Shown here: one piece after another, positions 42,843 through 51,538 of the stretch
How positions within the stretch are numbered: the stretch's first letter is position 1
Layout: every line of letters begins with the position of its first letter
Assembly (NCBI RefSeq): GCF_028369065.1
Contig: NZ_JAQNDA010000004.1
Coordinates: 186,001-250,000, forward strand
Reading direction: 5' to 3'
Length of the DNA: 64,000 nt
Source of the DNA: Marinobacter sp. SS21
GTDB taxonomy: Bacteria > Pseudomonadota > Gammaproteobacteria > Pseudomonadales > Oleiphilaceae
Made by a program: the position numbers and the translations under genes
Notes under the pieces: model-generated
Told to the model about the DNA's origin: nothing
The model's database searches: none
What the model saw: the letters and a program-made list of their open reading frames with translations, nothing else

Positions 42843-44162
42843 TTACGGGGTGTAAGGCCGGAAGACGATGTTGTAGTTCACCGCGTCCCGGCCGGGGTCG
42901 CGAATCTGGATGGCGATGCGTACCGGGACGCCCTTGGGCATAGTGCTCAGTTCCTGGGCCTGGCCGGCCAGATAGGTCTCCGGTGGAAACACGCGCTGGG
43001 CCACCACATCGCCGTTCAGGTTGGAAAAGGTCAGGGCGATGGCCGGGAAGGGCTGGTCAAACGGGGCGCGATTGATGATTTCGGCATCGACAATCAGCGC
43101 CGCGCGGTTGTCCGGGGCGGTGCGCACCACCAGTTTGCGGCTTTGGATCTGGTTCACATCGACCAGGGGTTTCAGTTCGCAGCCGGCGTACTGGCAGGCG
43201 GTTTCGTAGTAAGGGCGCAACTCCGGAATCGCCGACAACCGGTCGAACTGGTAGTAGCCGACTTGGGCGCCCAGGGCGGCGAGCAGTCCCAGCACCAGCA
43301 AACTCCAGAGCGTCGTGCGTAGCCAGCCGCCGCGAGGTCGGGGAGCGACAGCGATGGGCTCTCGAGCCAGCTCCTGATAGGGCTTGGCTGGCATTGGCGG
43401 CTCCGATTTCGTTGACTGATCCTGCGCGTTGGGTTCTTTCGCCATCGTGAGTTCCGATGGTGCCGCCGGCGCAGGCTCGGGACTCGGCTCGGAAGCCGGT
43501 GCGGACGACGTAGGTGCGGACGACGTAGGTGCGGACGACATAGGTGCGGAACTAGGCTTCGACGCTGCAGCCAAAGGTTGGGGCTCAAGCTCCAGGCGTG
43601 GCTCGTCGAGCGTCGGTTCGCGTCGCTCCGGCGTCGCGGCTTTTTTGGTCGCTGGCCGGGGCGTTCTGGCCGTATCCGGCTTGGCGGGTTGCGGCGTCTC
43701 AGCGACCGGCTCGGGGGCGGTTGGGGTGTCCTCCAGAATGGCTTCCGCCCAGCTTTCGTCCACCTCGGACAGGGATTCTTCGTGGTGGTCTGCTTCAAAC
43801 CCGGTGAATGAGCCCTCCTGTGCCTCTCGGAAGCTGTCACTCAGTTCGTCATTGCTGAACGCCAGATGGCTGCCGGTGTAACCCCGCTCGGTAGCATCTT
43901 CCTCCGGGTTATCCTCGAACACGAAGTCGTCAGCGGTAAAGCCGCTGGCGGGCGCCGGTTCAGACGCTTCCGGTTCGGCCGTCTCCGGCTGCGCGGGGGC
44001 GGCACGGCTGCTGGTCGTGATTGTCTGGTGCTGCACCGCATTGAAGATTTCCATGCAGTTGCCGCACCTGACCTTGCCGTTGGCGATGCCTAGCTGCTCT
44101 TCGGTCACGCGAAACTGGGTCTGGCAGTTGGGGCAGCGGGTCAGCAAACTACTGTGGGGCAT
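42843..44162 (-). CDS. Zinc-ribbon (MJ0042) and DUF3426 membrane protein
   Basis: 439 residues. CPNCQTQFRVTEEQL...RCGNC at the N-terminus is an MJ0042-type zinc finger. A long acidic, Ser/Ala/Pro-rich linker (about residues 50-280) has SAPTSSAP repeats. A membrane segment TTLWSLLVLGLLAALGAQVGYY precedes a DUF3426 domain (about 320-439) with CQYAGCELKP. The position between prmA and dusB is conserved in Pseudomonas-like genomes. The function is unknown; an envelope protein with a cytoplasmic zinc finger is what can be seen. Confidence 0.9.
   Translation of the reverse strand: MPHSSLLTRCPNCQTQFRVTEEQLGIANGKVRCGNCMEIFNAVQHQTITTSSRAAPAQPETAEPEASEPAPASGFTADDFVFEDNPEEDATERGYTGSHLAFSNDELSDSFREAQEGSFTGFEADHHEESLSEVDESWAEAILEDTPTAPEPVAETPQPAKPDTARTPRPATKKAATPERREPTLDEPRLELEPQPLAAASKPSSAPMSSAPTSSAPTSSAPASEPSPEPAPAAPSELTMAKEPNAQDQSTKSEPPMPAKPYQELAREPIAVAPRPRGGWLRTTLWSLLVLGLLAALGAQVGYYQFDRLSAIPELRPYYETACQYAGCELKPLVDVNQIQSRKLVVRTAPDNRAALIVDAEIINRAPFDQPFPAIALTFSNLNGDVVAQRVFPPETYLAGQAQELSTMPKGVPVRIAIQIRDPGRDAVNYNIVFRPYTP
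43499..43551 (-). repeat. 15-bp tandem repeat in the DUF3426 linker
   Basis: Three full copies of GTGCGGACGACGTAG (third with one change) and a partial fourth, at 43499-43551, encode the S-A-P-T-S units of the linker. Recent expansion is likely since two copies are identical. Confidence 0.85.
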
Positions 44163-44225
44163 CCTTCGGTCCTGTGAGGGGCTTTGCCTTGACTTGGGGC
44201 AGTTTAGACGTTCACCGGGGCTGCG

Positions 44226-45122
44226 TCACCTGCTGTTGCGTCGTCCTGTGAGCCGGATCCAGTCTTCCTGCTGGACCGGTTCGTCCATGGTGAACCAGGG
44301 CTCGTAGGCGGTCATGACATCGCGCGCCTGGTTGGACAGGATGCCGGACAGTACCAGATGACCGCCGGGCTTGACGCGACCGGCAAGGTGGCCGGCCAGG
44401 GAAATGAGCGGCTGCGCCAGGATATTGGCCAGCAGCACGTCAGCCTGAGTGGCGGGCTCATCCACCGGTAGGTACAGATCCAGTCGGCTGTCCTCAATCC
44501 GGTTGCGGCGGGCGTTGTCGCGACTGGCCTCCAGCGCCTGGGCATCGGTGTCGACGCCGATCACATGGCGGGCGCCCAGCAGCAACGCGGCCAGGCCGAG
44601 AATGCCGGAGCCGCAGCCGTAGTCGATCACCTGTTGGTCGGTGAGCGTCATGCCGTCGAGCCATTGCAGGCACAGCGCGGTGGTCGGATGGGTGCCGGTT
44701 CCGAACGCCAGGCCAGGGTCCAGCAGCAGGTTGGCGGCCTGGGGATCGGGCGCACCATGCCAGCTGGGCACGATCCACAGCCGTTCGCCAAACTTCATCG
44801 GTTTGAAGTCATCCATCCAGGCGCGTTCCCAGTCCTTGTCCTCCACCAGGGTCACGTCGATATCGGCCAGGGTTAGCTGGGTTTGCTGGTGCCAGGCCTG
44901 GCGCAGGCTGGCGCACAACTGGTCGATGTTGGTGTCGGCGCTGAACAGGCCGGTTACCCGGGTTTGCTGCCACAGAGGGGTGGTGCCCGGGTCCGGCTCG
45001 TACAGCGGCTGGTCGGCGGCGTCTTCCATGGAGACGGCATCCGCCCCCAGCTCCATCAGCAGGTCCTCCAGCTGATCGGCACTGTGCGGATCAGCCGGAA
45101 TCTCGAGTTGTATCCAGGGCAT
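44226..45122 (-). CDS. prmA: Ribosomal protein L11 methyltransferase
   Basis: 298 residues. The substrate-recognition N-terminus (MPWIQLEIPADPHSADQLEDLL) and the SAM-binding motif VIDYGCGSGILGLAALLLGA, followed by the NILAQPL (N-[IL]-L-A) loop, are PrmA features. It trimethylates L11. It sits 55 bases from accC in the conserved aroQ-accBC-prmA order. Confidence 0.96.
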   Translation of the reverse strand: MPWIQLEIPADPHSADQLEDLLMELGADAVSMEDAADQPLYEPDPGTTPLWQQTRVTGLFSADTNIDQLCASLRQAWHQQTQLTLADIDVTLVEDKDWERAWMDDFKPMKFGERLWIVPSWHGAPDPQAANLLLDPGLAFGTGTHPTTALCLQWLDGMTLTDQQVIDYGCGSGILGLAALLLGARHVIGVDTDAQALEASRDNARRNRIEDSRLDLYLPVDEPATQADVLLANILAQPLISLAGHLAGRVKPGGHLVLSGILSNQARDVMTAYEPWFTMDEPVQQEDWIRLTGRRNSR

Positions 45123-45177
45123 GCTCGTGTCCCTTATGGTTCTGGCTTGGCCCTGGAGGAGATGGCTTCGCGGCGCC

Positions 45178-46524
45178 TCAGTCCCGAATCAGCTTCTCCA
45201 GGTAGTGAATGGTGAAGTCTACCTTTTTAAAGCCGGCATCGCGTACCAGTTTTCGATGCAGTGGCTGATTGGTCTTGATGCCTTCAACCACCAGTTCGTC
45301 CAGCGCATTTTTCATCCGCCGCCGGGCGATGTCGCGATCGTCGCCCCAGGTGATGACCTTGCTGACCAGCGAGTCGTAGTACGGCGGCACCGTATAGCCG
45401 CTGTACAGGTGCGAGTCGACCCTGACGCCATTGCCGCCGGGGGCATGGAAGTGCTTGACCTTGCCTGGGCTGGGAATAAAGGTGACCGGGTCTTCGGCAT
45501 TGATGCGGCACTCCAGCGCATGGCCGGTGATCTTGATGTCGGCTTGGCTGTACTGCAAGGGCAGGCCGCTGGCGATGCGCAGTTGTTCACGCACGATATC
45601 GACCCCGGTGACCATCTCGGAAACCGGGTGCTCGACCTGGACCCGGGTGTTCATTTCGATGAAGTAGAAGCGGCCGTCCTGGTACAGGAACTCGAAGGTG
45701 CCGGCGCCAACGTAGCCGATTTCCTTGCAGGCCTCAACACAGGCGGCGAGGGTTTGCTCGCGCGCGGCTGGGTCAATATTGGGGGCCGGAGCTTCCTCGA
45801 GTACCTTTTGATGGCGGCGCTGCATGGAGCAGTCCCGGTCACCCAGGTGAATCACATTGCCATGGGTATCCGCCAGCACCTGCACCTCGACATGGCGGGG
45901 CTGCTCCAGGTATTTCTCCAGGTAAACCGTCGGGTCGCCGAAAGCGTTGCGGGCTTCAGACTGGGTGATCTGGATGCTCTTGAGCAGGGCTGCCTCGGCG
46001 TGGACCACCTGCATTCCGCGCCCGCCGCCACCGGAGGCGGCCTTGATGATCACCGGGTAGCCGATGTCCCGGGCGATCTGCAGAGTGCGCTCGTCGTCCT
46101 CGGTGATCGGACCGTCGGAGCCGGGCACGGTGGGTACACCGGCGCGGGTCATCGCGTTGATGGCGGAGACCTTGTTGCCCATCAGGCGGATGGTCTCGGC
46201 ACTGGGGCCGATGAAGCGGAAGCCGCTTTTCTCCACCTGTTCGGCAAAATCCGCGTTCTCGGCGAGAAAGCCGTAGCCGGGGTGGATGCCGACGGAGTCC
46301 GTCACCTCGGCGGCACTGATGATGGCGGGAATGTTGAGGTAACTGTCCACCGGGCTGTTGGGGCCGATGCACACAGATTCGTCCGCCAGACGCACGTGCA
46401 TCAGGTCCCGGTCAACCTGGGAGTGAACCGCCACGGTGCGGATGCCCAGCTCCTTGCAGGCGCGGAGAATCCGCAGGGCTATTTCACCCCGGTTGGCGAT
46501 CAGAACTTTTTCAATCATGGCCAT
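45178..46524 (-). CDS. accC: Acetyl-CoA carboxylase biotin carboxylase subunit
   Basis: 448 residues from ATG 46524, preceded by [35 protein letters not shown] opens the carboxylase, with [14 protein letters not shown] as the glycine-rich ATP-grasp loop and [16 protein letters not shown] as the Mg2+/bicarbonate region (quoted by parts). It carboxylates biotin on AccB for fatty acid synthesis. It is 18 bases from accB. Confidence 0.97.
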   Translation of the reverse strand: MAMIEKVLIANRGEIALRILRACKELGIRTVAVHSQVDRDLMHVRLADESVCIGPNSPVDSYLNIPAIISAAEVTDSVGIHPGYGFLAENADFAEQVEKSGFRFIGPSAETIRLMGNKVSAINAMTRAGVPTVPGSDGPITEDDERTLQIARDIGYPVIIKAASGGGGRGMQVVHAEAALLKSIQITQSEARNAFGDPTVYLEKYLEQPRHVEVQVLADTHGNVIHLGDRDCSMQRRHQKVLEEAPAPNIDPAAREQTLAACVEACKEIGYVGAGTFEFLYQDGRFYFIEMNTRVQVEHPVSEMVTGVDIVREQLRIASGLPLQYSQADIKITGHALECRINAEDPVTFIPSPGKVKHFHAPGGNGVRVDSHLYSGYTVPPYYDSLVSKVITWGDDRDIARRRMKNALDELVVEGIKTNQPLHRKLVRDAGFKKVDFTIHYLEKLIRD

Positions 46525-46542
46525 GAAGTCGCCTCGCCGTTA

Positions 46543-46998
46543 TCAGGAAATGACAATCAAGGGCTGATCAAACTCGACCGGCTGGCCGTTGTCGACCAGG
46601 ATCTCCCTCACCGTACCGCTCTTGTCGGCTTCGATCTGGTTCATCATCTTCATCGCTTCAACAATGCAGATCACTTCGCCGGCGCTGACGGTCTGGCCGA
46701 CTTCGACGAAGGACTTGGCGGTGGGCGACGGTGCGCGATAGAAAGTGCCAACCATTGGCGACTTGACCGCATGGCCGTTGAGCGCGGCGGGAGCCGGTGC
46801 CTCGGTGGGGGCCGCGGCCACGGGTGCCGGAGCTACCGGTTGCGGAGCGGGCGCGGCAAACTGGGCAACCGTCGCGGTGCCAACCTGTTCGCGGCGACGG
46901 GAAATCCGTACCGAGTCGTCGCCTTCGTGGATTTCCAGCTCTTCAACGTCTGATTCTTCCAGCAGCTCAATCAATTTTTTGATTTTGCGAATATCCAT
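46543..46998 (-). CDS. accB: Biotin carboxyl carrier protein of acetyl-CoA carboxylase
   Basis: 151 residues. The N-terminal [13 protein letters not shown], an Ala/Pro-rich flexible linker (about 45-75) and the biotinyl domain with [10 protein letters not shown] are all present; the biotinylated lysine is K117. It carries carboxybiotin between AccC and the carboxyltransferase, which is not encoded here. It lies 31 bases from aroQ and 18 from accC. Confidence 0.97.
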   Translation of the reverse strand: MDIRKIKKLIELLEESDVEELEIHEGDDSVRISRRREQVGTATVAQFAAPAPQPVAPAPVAAAPTEAPAPAALNGHAVKSPMVGTFYRAPSPTAKSFVEVGQTVSAGEVICIVEAMKMMNQIEADKSGTVREILVDNGQPVEFDQPLIVIS

Positions 46999-47029
46999 AG
47001 TCAGTCCAGTCCCGTTCTAGTTCGGAGGT

Positions 47030-47470
47030 CTATTGTTGAATTCGGCTAATGGCAGCCTGCAGCGCCAGGTCGTAGCCCTGGCTGCCGAGTCCACAGATAA
47101 CGCCCACGGCGATATCGGAGAAATAGGAATGATGCCGGAAGCTTTCCCGGGCATGCACGTTCGACAGATGCACCTCGATAAATGGAATGTCCGAAGCCAG
47201 GATCGCATCCCGCAGCGCCACACTGGTGTGGGTAAAGGCGGCGGGATTGATGATCACAAAGTCCACACCTTCGGTTCGGGCTTCATGGAGGCGTTCGATC
47301 AGCTCGTATTCGGCGTTCGACTGCAGGTGCATCAGGTGATGACCCTGTGCGGCGGCCTGTTGGTGGAGCCGGTCGTTGATGTCGGCCAGTGTTTCGTGGC
47401 CGTACACCTCCGGTTCCCGGGTGCCGAGCATGTTCAGGTTGGGGCCATGGAGAACCAGAATTGTGGACAT
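47030..47470 (-). CDS. aroQ: 3-dehydroquinate dehydratase, type II
   Basis: 146 residues. [17 protein letters not shown] has the active-site Arg and Tyr; [16 protein letters not shown] has the catalytic histidine region; [17 protein letters not shown] is the third conserved block. It forms 3-dehydroshikimate in the shikimate pathway. It leads the accB-accC-prmA block, as in Pseudomonas. Confidence 0.97.
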   Translation of the reverse strand: MSTILVLHGPNLNMLGTREPEVYGHETLADINDRLHQQAAAQGHHLMHLQSNAEYELIERLHEARTEGVDFVIINPAAFTHTSVALRDAILASDIPFIEVHLSNVHARESFRHHSYFSDIAVGVICGLGSQGYDLALQAAISRIQQ

Positions 47471-47912
47471 AGCTCACATTTGCCTTGCGGTTGTTATTCG
47501 GTGTTTTCTGACAGGATTGCCGAACTTAGCGACATTTTCCAGCAATACTGCGTATTTACACCATTAAATTCAATACATTTTGACTTTCTGGTCGTGACAA
47601 TTTCAAGACACCGGCTATCCGATCGGGCCGGATGGCCTGCTCGGCAGCTCCCCGGTGCTGTTGCCAGCGTGCCTATTGTGGAAAGCGGGGCGGGGCGCGT
47701 CCATAAGACGTTGGTTTCATAACCCCAGGGCTAGGCCGCCCCGGTGATCCCCCGGCGCCCCCGGGTAGCCGGGTTGCAGCGTAGCGGCGGGGAGGCGTCT
47801 TTCGGTCTGCTACCGAAGTGGTAGTCAGATGGGTCCAGAGTGCTCTACAGCGGGGTGGCGGGCGGTGCCACCATCCGAGTAACTCGTCCGCAGCTTGCCG
47901 GAGAAAAGCACA
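47471..47912. other. Divergent spacer between aroQ and the unknown operon
   Basis: 442 bases with no convincing gene. The half next to aroQ is AT-rich; on the minus strand TTGTCA (47600-47595) and TGTATT (47577-47572), 17 bases apart, make a weak sigma-70 candidate for aroQ. The half next to 47913 is GC-rich and holds open frames that look like chance. No strong element was recognised. Confidence 0.45.
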
Positions 47913-48641
47913 ATGAAAGATGTCGAGATGTGTCGCTACCTGTTGGCACTGCAACCGCCCTGGGACGTCAGCCGGGTCCGGGTCGATGCCCAAAGTCGTG
48001 AAGTTCACGTCTACCTGACCTCGGGGCGCTCGTGGTTTGGGCGATACCTGGCGGATACGACCCAATCCCGTTGGCGTCACACCAGCCTGGGAGCCTGCAA
48101 GGCCTATATCCACGCCAGCCTGCCGGAACAGCTCAGTGCGCAAGAGCGCCAGTTGCCGTTTCTGGGGGACGTCAGCAATGAGTTCAGCCATGGCCTGGCC
48201 CGACGGGTGGTGGGTTGCCTGCAGGTTGGCATGAGCTATCGTCAGGTCTGTGAGCTGCTGGACATCGATGTCCATCTGGCCTGGCAAATCCGCCATGCCT
48301 TGAGTGAGGGCACCCTGCCGGGCGCGGGTCGGGACCTGGCGAAACGGTTGCATGAGGAACATCCGGTAGCGCGGGATGAGGTGACGATTCCCGGAAGCAG
48401 TGATCCGGTGTGGCGTCATATTCTTACCGCGAGGGAGCCCATCCAGGTGCGAATGCTGAGCCTGCGATTGCTGTTGACCCGGGCCCGTCAGGACTTCCGT
48501 CAGCTCCGGGGGGAAGACGCCCGGACCCTGAAAATTAATGAAATCCGCCGCTTTTTTGTCAAGCACGAGAAGCAGCTGGCGGAAGAGATCGCCCAGATCG
48601 CCGAGCTCCGGGATGGCGTTGAGGAGGGGCTGAGTCAATGA
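47913..48641 (+). CDS. Protein of unknown function with possible helix-turn-helix
   Basis: 242 residues from ATG 47913, behind GGAGAAAAGCACA; a TTG at 47895 is also open. It is soluble, with no signal peptide. MSYRQVCELLDIDVHLAWQIR (about residues 110-130) could be a helix-turn-helix. The C-terminal third is helical and charged (FFVKHEKQLAEEIAQIAEL). No family was recognised. Its stop overlaps the next ATG as ATGA, so the two genes act together. Confidence 0.75.
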   Translation: MKDVEMCRYLLALQPPWDVSRVRVDAQSREVHVYLTSGRSWFGRYLADTTQSRWRHTSLGACKAYIHASLPEQLSAQERQLPFLGDVSNEFSHGLARRVVGCLQVGMSYRQVCELLDIDVHLAWQIRHALSEGTLPGAGRDLAKRLHEEHPVARDEVTIPGSSDPVWRHILTAREPIQVRMLSLRLLLTRARQDFRQLRGEDARTLKINEIRRFFVKHEKQLAEEIAQIAELRDGVEEGLSQ

Positions 48642-49630
48642 CGGCATTCCCGGAAGCAGTACTCATGACCATTGACCAGGCTCGGGGCTGGATTGACAGC
48701 GGTGCCACCCTGGCCATCGCCGGCGACATGGCCTGTCTGCGCCAGTTGCCCAAGGGCAACTGGATGGGGGGTACCACCCCTTATTTCATGGCGGAGGGCG
48801 GCGGCACCTGTCGTGACGATCGGGTCTTTGTCCATGGCTTCGGTGGTCGCGCCGGCCGGGTCGTCCGTTATGATTGCCAGAGCCTGCCGCACCTGCTGGA
48901 GGACGCGCCGGAAAACGGCTTTACCCTGCTGATCCTGCCGGCGGGCAGCCAGGTGCTGGAGGAGTATGCCTGTCATGCACCGGGCTATGTCGACATGTAC
49001 CTGAAGCCGCTGGCGGGTTGGGTCTCCGGTGTCCGGCTGGAGCGGGTGGAACGGGAACCGGCTCTGGTCATCGACGGCCGCAGTGGTGAGACTTTCGAAA
49101 ACCAGGCCATTGCCGTCCATCTGCCGTTGCCGTCGCCGCTGACCGCCACGGTTCACGCCGTCAGCCTGTTTGCGCCAGGGGACGGCCCGACCATTGAGTT
49201 TCCCGCCACCGGCTTCAACGCCTCGGATTGTGTTGTGGACGGTCGGGCCGGCAACCTGGCGGCCTTCATGGCGGCGCACTCGGTGGACCAGCGCTGGCCA
49301 CTGGTGGCGGATTACTGTGGCGCCACCATCAACGTCAGCATTCAGTCAGTGGATACCGGCGGGGGACAGGTCCGTTTTTTCGCGCCGGTGTACCAGGGCG
49401 TCCGCTACCGCTTTGCCCGGCCGGTGAGCGATTACCCGGCCAGGTTGCAGCAGGCCATGCCGGCGACCTCCGGTACGCTGCTGTTTGGCTGTAATTGCAT
49501 CCTCAACTACCTGTATTCGGAGTTGCAGGGGCAGCGCACTGGCGAGCTGACCGGCCCGTTCACCTTCGGCGAAGTGGCCTATCAGCTGCTCAACCAGACG
49601 GCGGTGTTCGTTACCCTGGACGAAGCCTGA
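48638..49630 (+). CDS. FIST-like/DUF6976-type protein of unknown function
   Basis: 330 residues, starting at the ATGA overlap with the previous gene. GWIDSGATLAIAGDMACLRQLPKGNWMGGTTPYFM opens the protein, and the end has LLFGCNCILNYLYSELQGQ with FGEVAYQLLNQTAVFVTL, like the FIST_C-type sensory fold. No signal peptide or membrane segment is visible. FIST domains often supply a ligand sensor to signalling enzymes. Here a diguanylate cyclase gene converges on it, but is on the other strand. Family assignment is from pattern only. Confidence 0.7.
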   Translation: MTAFPEAVLMTIDQARGWIDSGATLAIAGDMACLRQLPKGNWMGGTTPYFMAEGGGTCRDDRVFVHGFGGRAGRVVRYDCQSLPHLLEDAPENGFTLLILPAGSQVLEEYACHAPGYVDMYLKPLAGWVSGVRLERVEREPALVIDGRSGETFENQAIAVHLPLPSPLTATVHAVSLFAPGDGPTIEFPATGFNASDCVVDGRAGNLAAFMAAHSVDQRWPLVADYCGATINVSIQSVDTGGGQVRFFAPVYQGVRYRFARPVSDYPARLQQAMPATSGTLLFGCNCILNYLYSELQGQRTGELTGPFTFGEVAYQLLNQTAVFVTLDEA

Positions 49631-49664
49631 ACGAAAGGCGCCTGCCAACCCTTGGCCCGGCTCC

Positions 49665-51278
49665 TTAGTCCTGGGCCGACAGCACGCAGTTGCGGCCTTC
49701 GCCTTTGGCCCGATAGAGCGCGCGGTCTGCCCGCTCGCACAGCACCTGGGCGGATTCGTTGTCCCAGCTGGCAATGCCGCAGCTGAAGGTGACGTTGAAT
49801 TCCCGGTCGCCGGCCGGTTGGTTCAGCTGCGAGAAGCGTTCGCGAATATCGTTGAGCACGGCGCGGGCATCGCTTTCGCGGGTGCCCGGGAAAATGATGG
49901 CGAACTCCTCGCCGCCGTATCGTCCGATGTGATCGGTCTTGCGCAGGCGCTGCTTGAGGAACATCGACAGGCTGCGCAGCACCCGGTCACCGATGGGGTG
50001 GCCGTAGGTGTCGTTGACCTTCTTGAAATAATCGATGTCGAGCATCGCATAACACAGCGGTCGCTGCTTCTGGCGCGCCTTGACGATCTCCTGTTCCAAC
50101 AGGTGCAGGGTATGGGTGTGGTTGTACAGTCCGGTCAGGCTGTCGCGGATCATCAGCGCCAGCAGCGATCGGGCCCGGCGCCCGCGGTTATGCAGGGTGG
50201 CCACCAGATGTTTGGGGTCAATGGGTTTGGTCAGGAAGTCGTCCCCACCCAGGCTCATGGCGTGCAGCTGTTTGCCGACATCGTCTTCGGCGGACAGGTA
50301 GATGATGGGCACGCTGTGGAAACGGTCCTGCTGACGGATGACCCGGGCAATCTCCATGCCGGTACAGCCGGGCATGTACATGTCCAGGATAATGATTTCC
50401 GGTGAGAACTGCTCAAGGGCGTGAATGATCTGCATCGGGTCGGTGATGATGTGGGCCTTCATGCCGGCCTTTTTGAGCACGGTTTCCATGAACTTGGCCT
50501 GGGCCCTGGAATCGTCCAGCACCAGCACCCGATAGGGTTCGACGGTATTGCCGTGGGTGTAGGCTTCGATTTTCTCAATCAGCTGGCCGGGGTCCACCGC
50601 CGGATAAAAGTACTCTTCGCCGCCGCACCGGGACGCCCGCAGCCGGGTTTCGATGCTGCCGTCCTCGTCGCTCATGAAGATCACGGGAATCGAGGTCTCG
50701 TGTCGCTTTTGCAGTTGTTCGACGGTCTCCAAGCCTTTGGTGGGGGCGCCGCCGAAACCTACGTCAATCAGGATGGTTTCCGGTTTGTGCATGGCACAGG
50801 CTGCCAGCAGCGGTTCCGGGCTCTCGAAAGCGGCGGCGCGAAAGCCGAAGAATTCCAGCTGTTTGATCAGCCGATTGGCCATCTCGCTGTTGCTCAGGGC
50901 GATGTAGACCGGGGTGCGGCGATAGGTGCGGGGCGGTTCGGCCAGGTCCTGGTCGGTGCGGCGCAGGGTGCTGCGGGACAATTCATCCAGGGTGTCCTGG
51001 ATCTGCGGCTGCAGCAGCGCGGGCATCGCGGCACCCGTCGGCCACTGGGCCAATTGTTCGGTCAGCCGCTGACCGGCCGCGGCGTGCTTTTCCATGTCGA
51101 AGCGCCGGGCGTAGCGCACCAGTTTGTCGAGGGCGGTGTGGAAGTCCGTTTGCCAGGCGGCAGCCGTTTCCGGGGAGGCCTGGATTTTCTGCCAGGTGTC
51201 CAGTACGACCCGGGCCTGGGTCGTCACTCGGCGGGCAAAGTGTTGCCGCAGCTTGTCCTTTTGGGTGTCATCGCTCAT
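49665..51278 (-). CDS. Diguanylate cyclase with HPt-like, two receivers and GGDEF
   Basis: 537 residues. An HPt-like helical region is at about 1-110. A divergent receiver (about 118-240) has the acceptor-like D in LIDVGFGG. A canonical receiver (about 250-370) has VLVLDD and ILDMYMPGCTG. The GGDEF domain has GGEEF at 455-459 and the RxxD inhibitory site RKTD at 446-449, so synthesis of c-di-GMP and product inhibition are both expected. The plan resembles WspR/PleD relatives with two receivers. The kinase that feeds it is not in the window. Confidence 0.92.
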   Translation of the reverse strand: MSDDTQKDKLRQHFARRVTTQARVVLDTWQKIQASPETAAAWQTDFHTALDKLVRYARRFDMEKHAAAGQRLTEQLAQWPTGAAMPALLQPQIQDTLDELSRSTLRRTDQDLAEPPRTYRRTPVYIALSNSEMANRLIKQLEFFGFRAAAFESPEPLLAACAMHKPETILIDVGFGGAPTKGLETVEQLQKRHETSIPVIFMSDEDGSIETRLRASRCGGEEYFYPAVDPGQLIEKIEAYTHGNTVEPYRVLVLDDSRAQAKFMETVLKKAGMKAHIITDPMQIIHALEQFSPEIIILDMYMPGCTGMEIARVIRQQDRFHSVPIIYLSAEDDVGKQLHAMSLGGDDFLTKPIDPKHLVATLHNRGRRARSLLALMIRDSLTGLYNHTHTLHLLEQEIVKARQKQRPLCYAMLDIDYFKKVNDTYGHPIGDRVLRSLSMFLKQRLRKTDHIGRYGGEEFAIIFPGTRESDARAVLNDIRERFSQLNQPAGDREFNVTFSCGIASWDNESAQVLCERADRALYRAKGEGRNCVLSAQD

Positions 51279-51538
51279 GTGTGTCTGGCCTGTCCTTTTC
51301 TAATTATTGGGTACAGATACTGGCAGGGAACTCAGGCACGCCCCCGTTCCGACCCGGTCTGCGACCGGATGGCGGGCGGGATTTCCAGGCTTCTGAACCG
51401 CTTTTTTCAACACTAGTCGGATTAGAGAGTCTATAGTGTTTAATGTTGTCGGCGTAGGTCACGCTATGTAAATGTTTGTCATTTATTATCATCGGCTAAC
51501 GGCCGTGGACGACGAATTCCGATCGGGTGCAGCGAAAC

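Noticed and set aside
45121..46953. 610-codon plus-strand frame over accC/accB
   Set aside because: accC and accB are unambiguous and the antisense frame has no recognisable protein pattern.
47690..47800. Possible tRNA or structured RNA in the GC-rich spacer
   Set aside because: No cloverleaf with T-arm or anticodon arm could be drawn; only short GC-rich pairings were seen.
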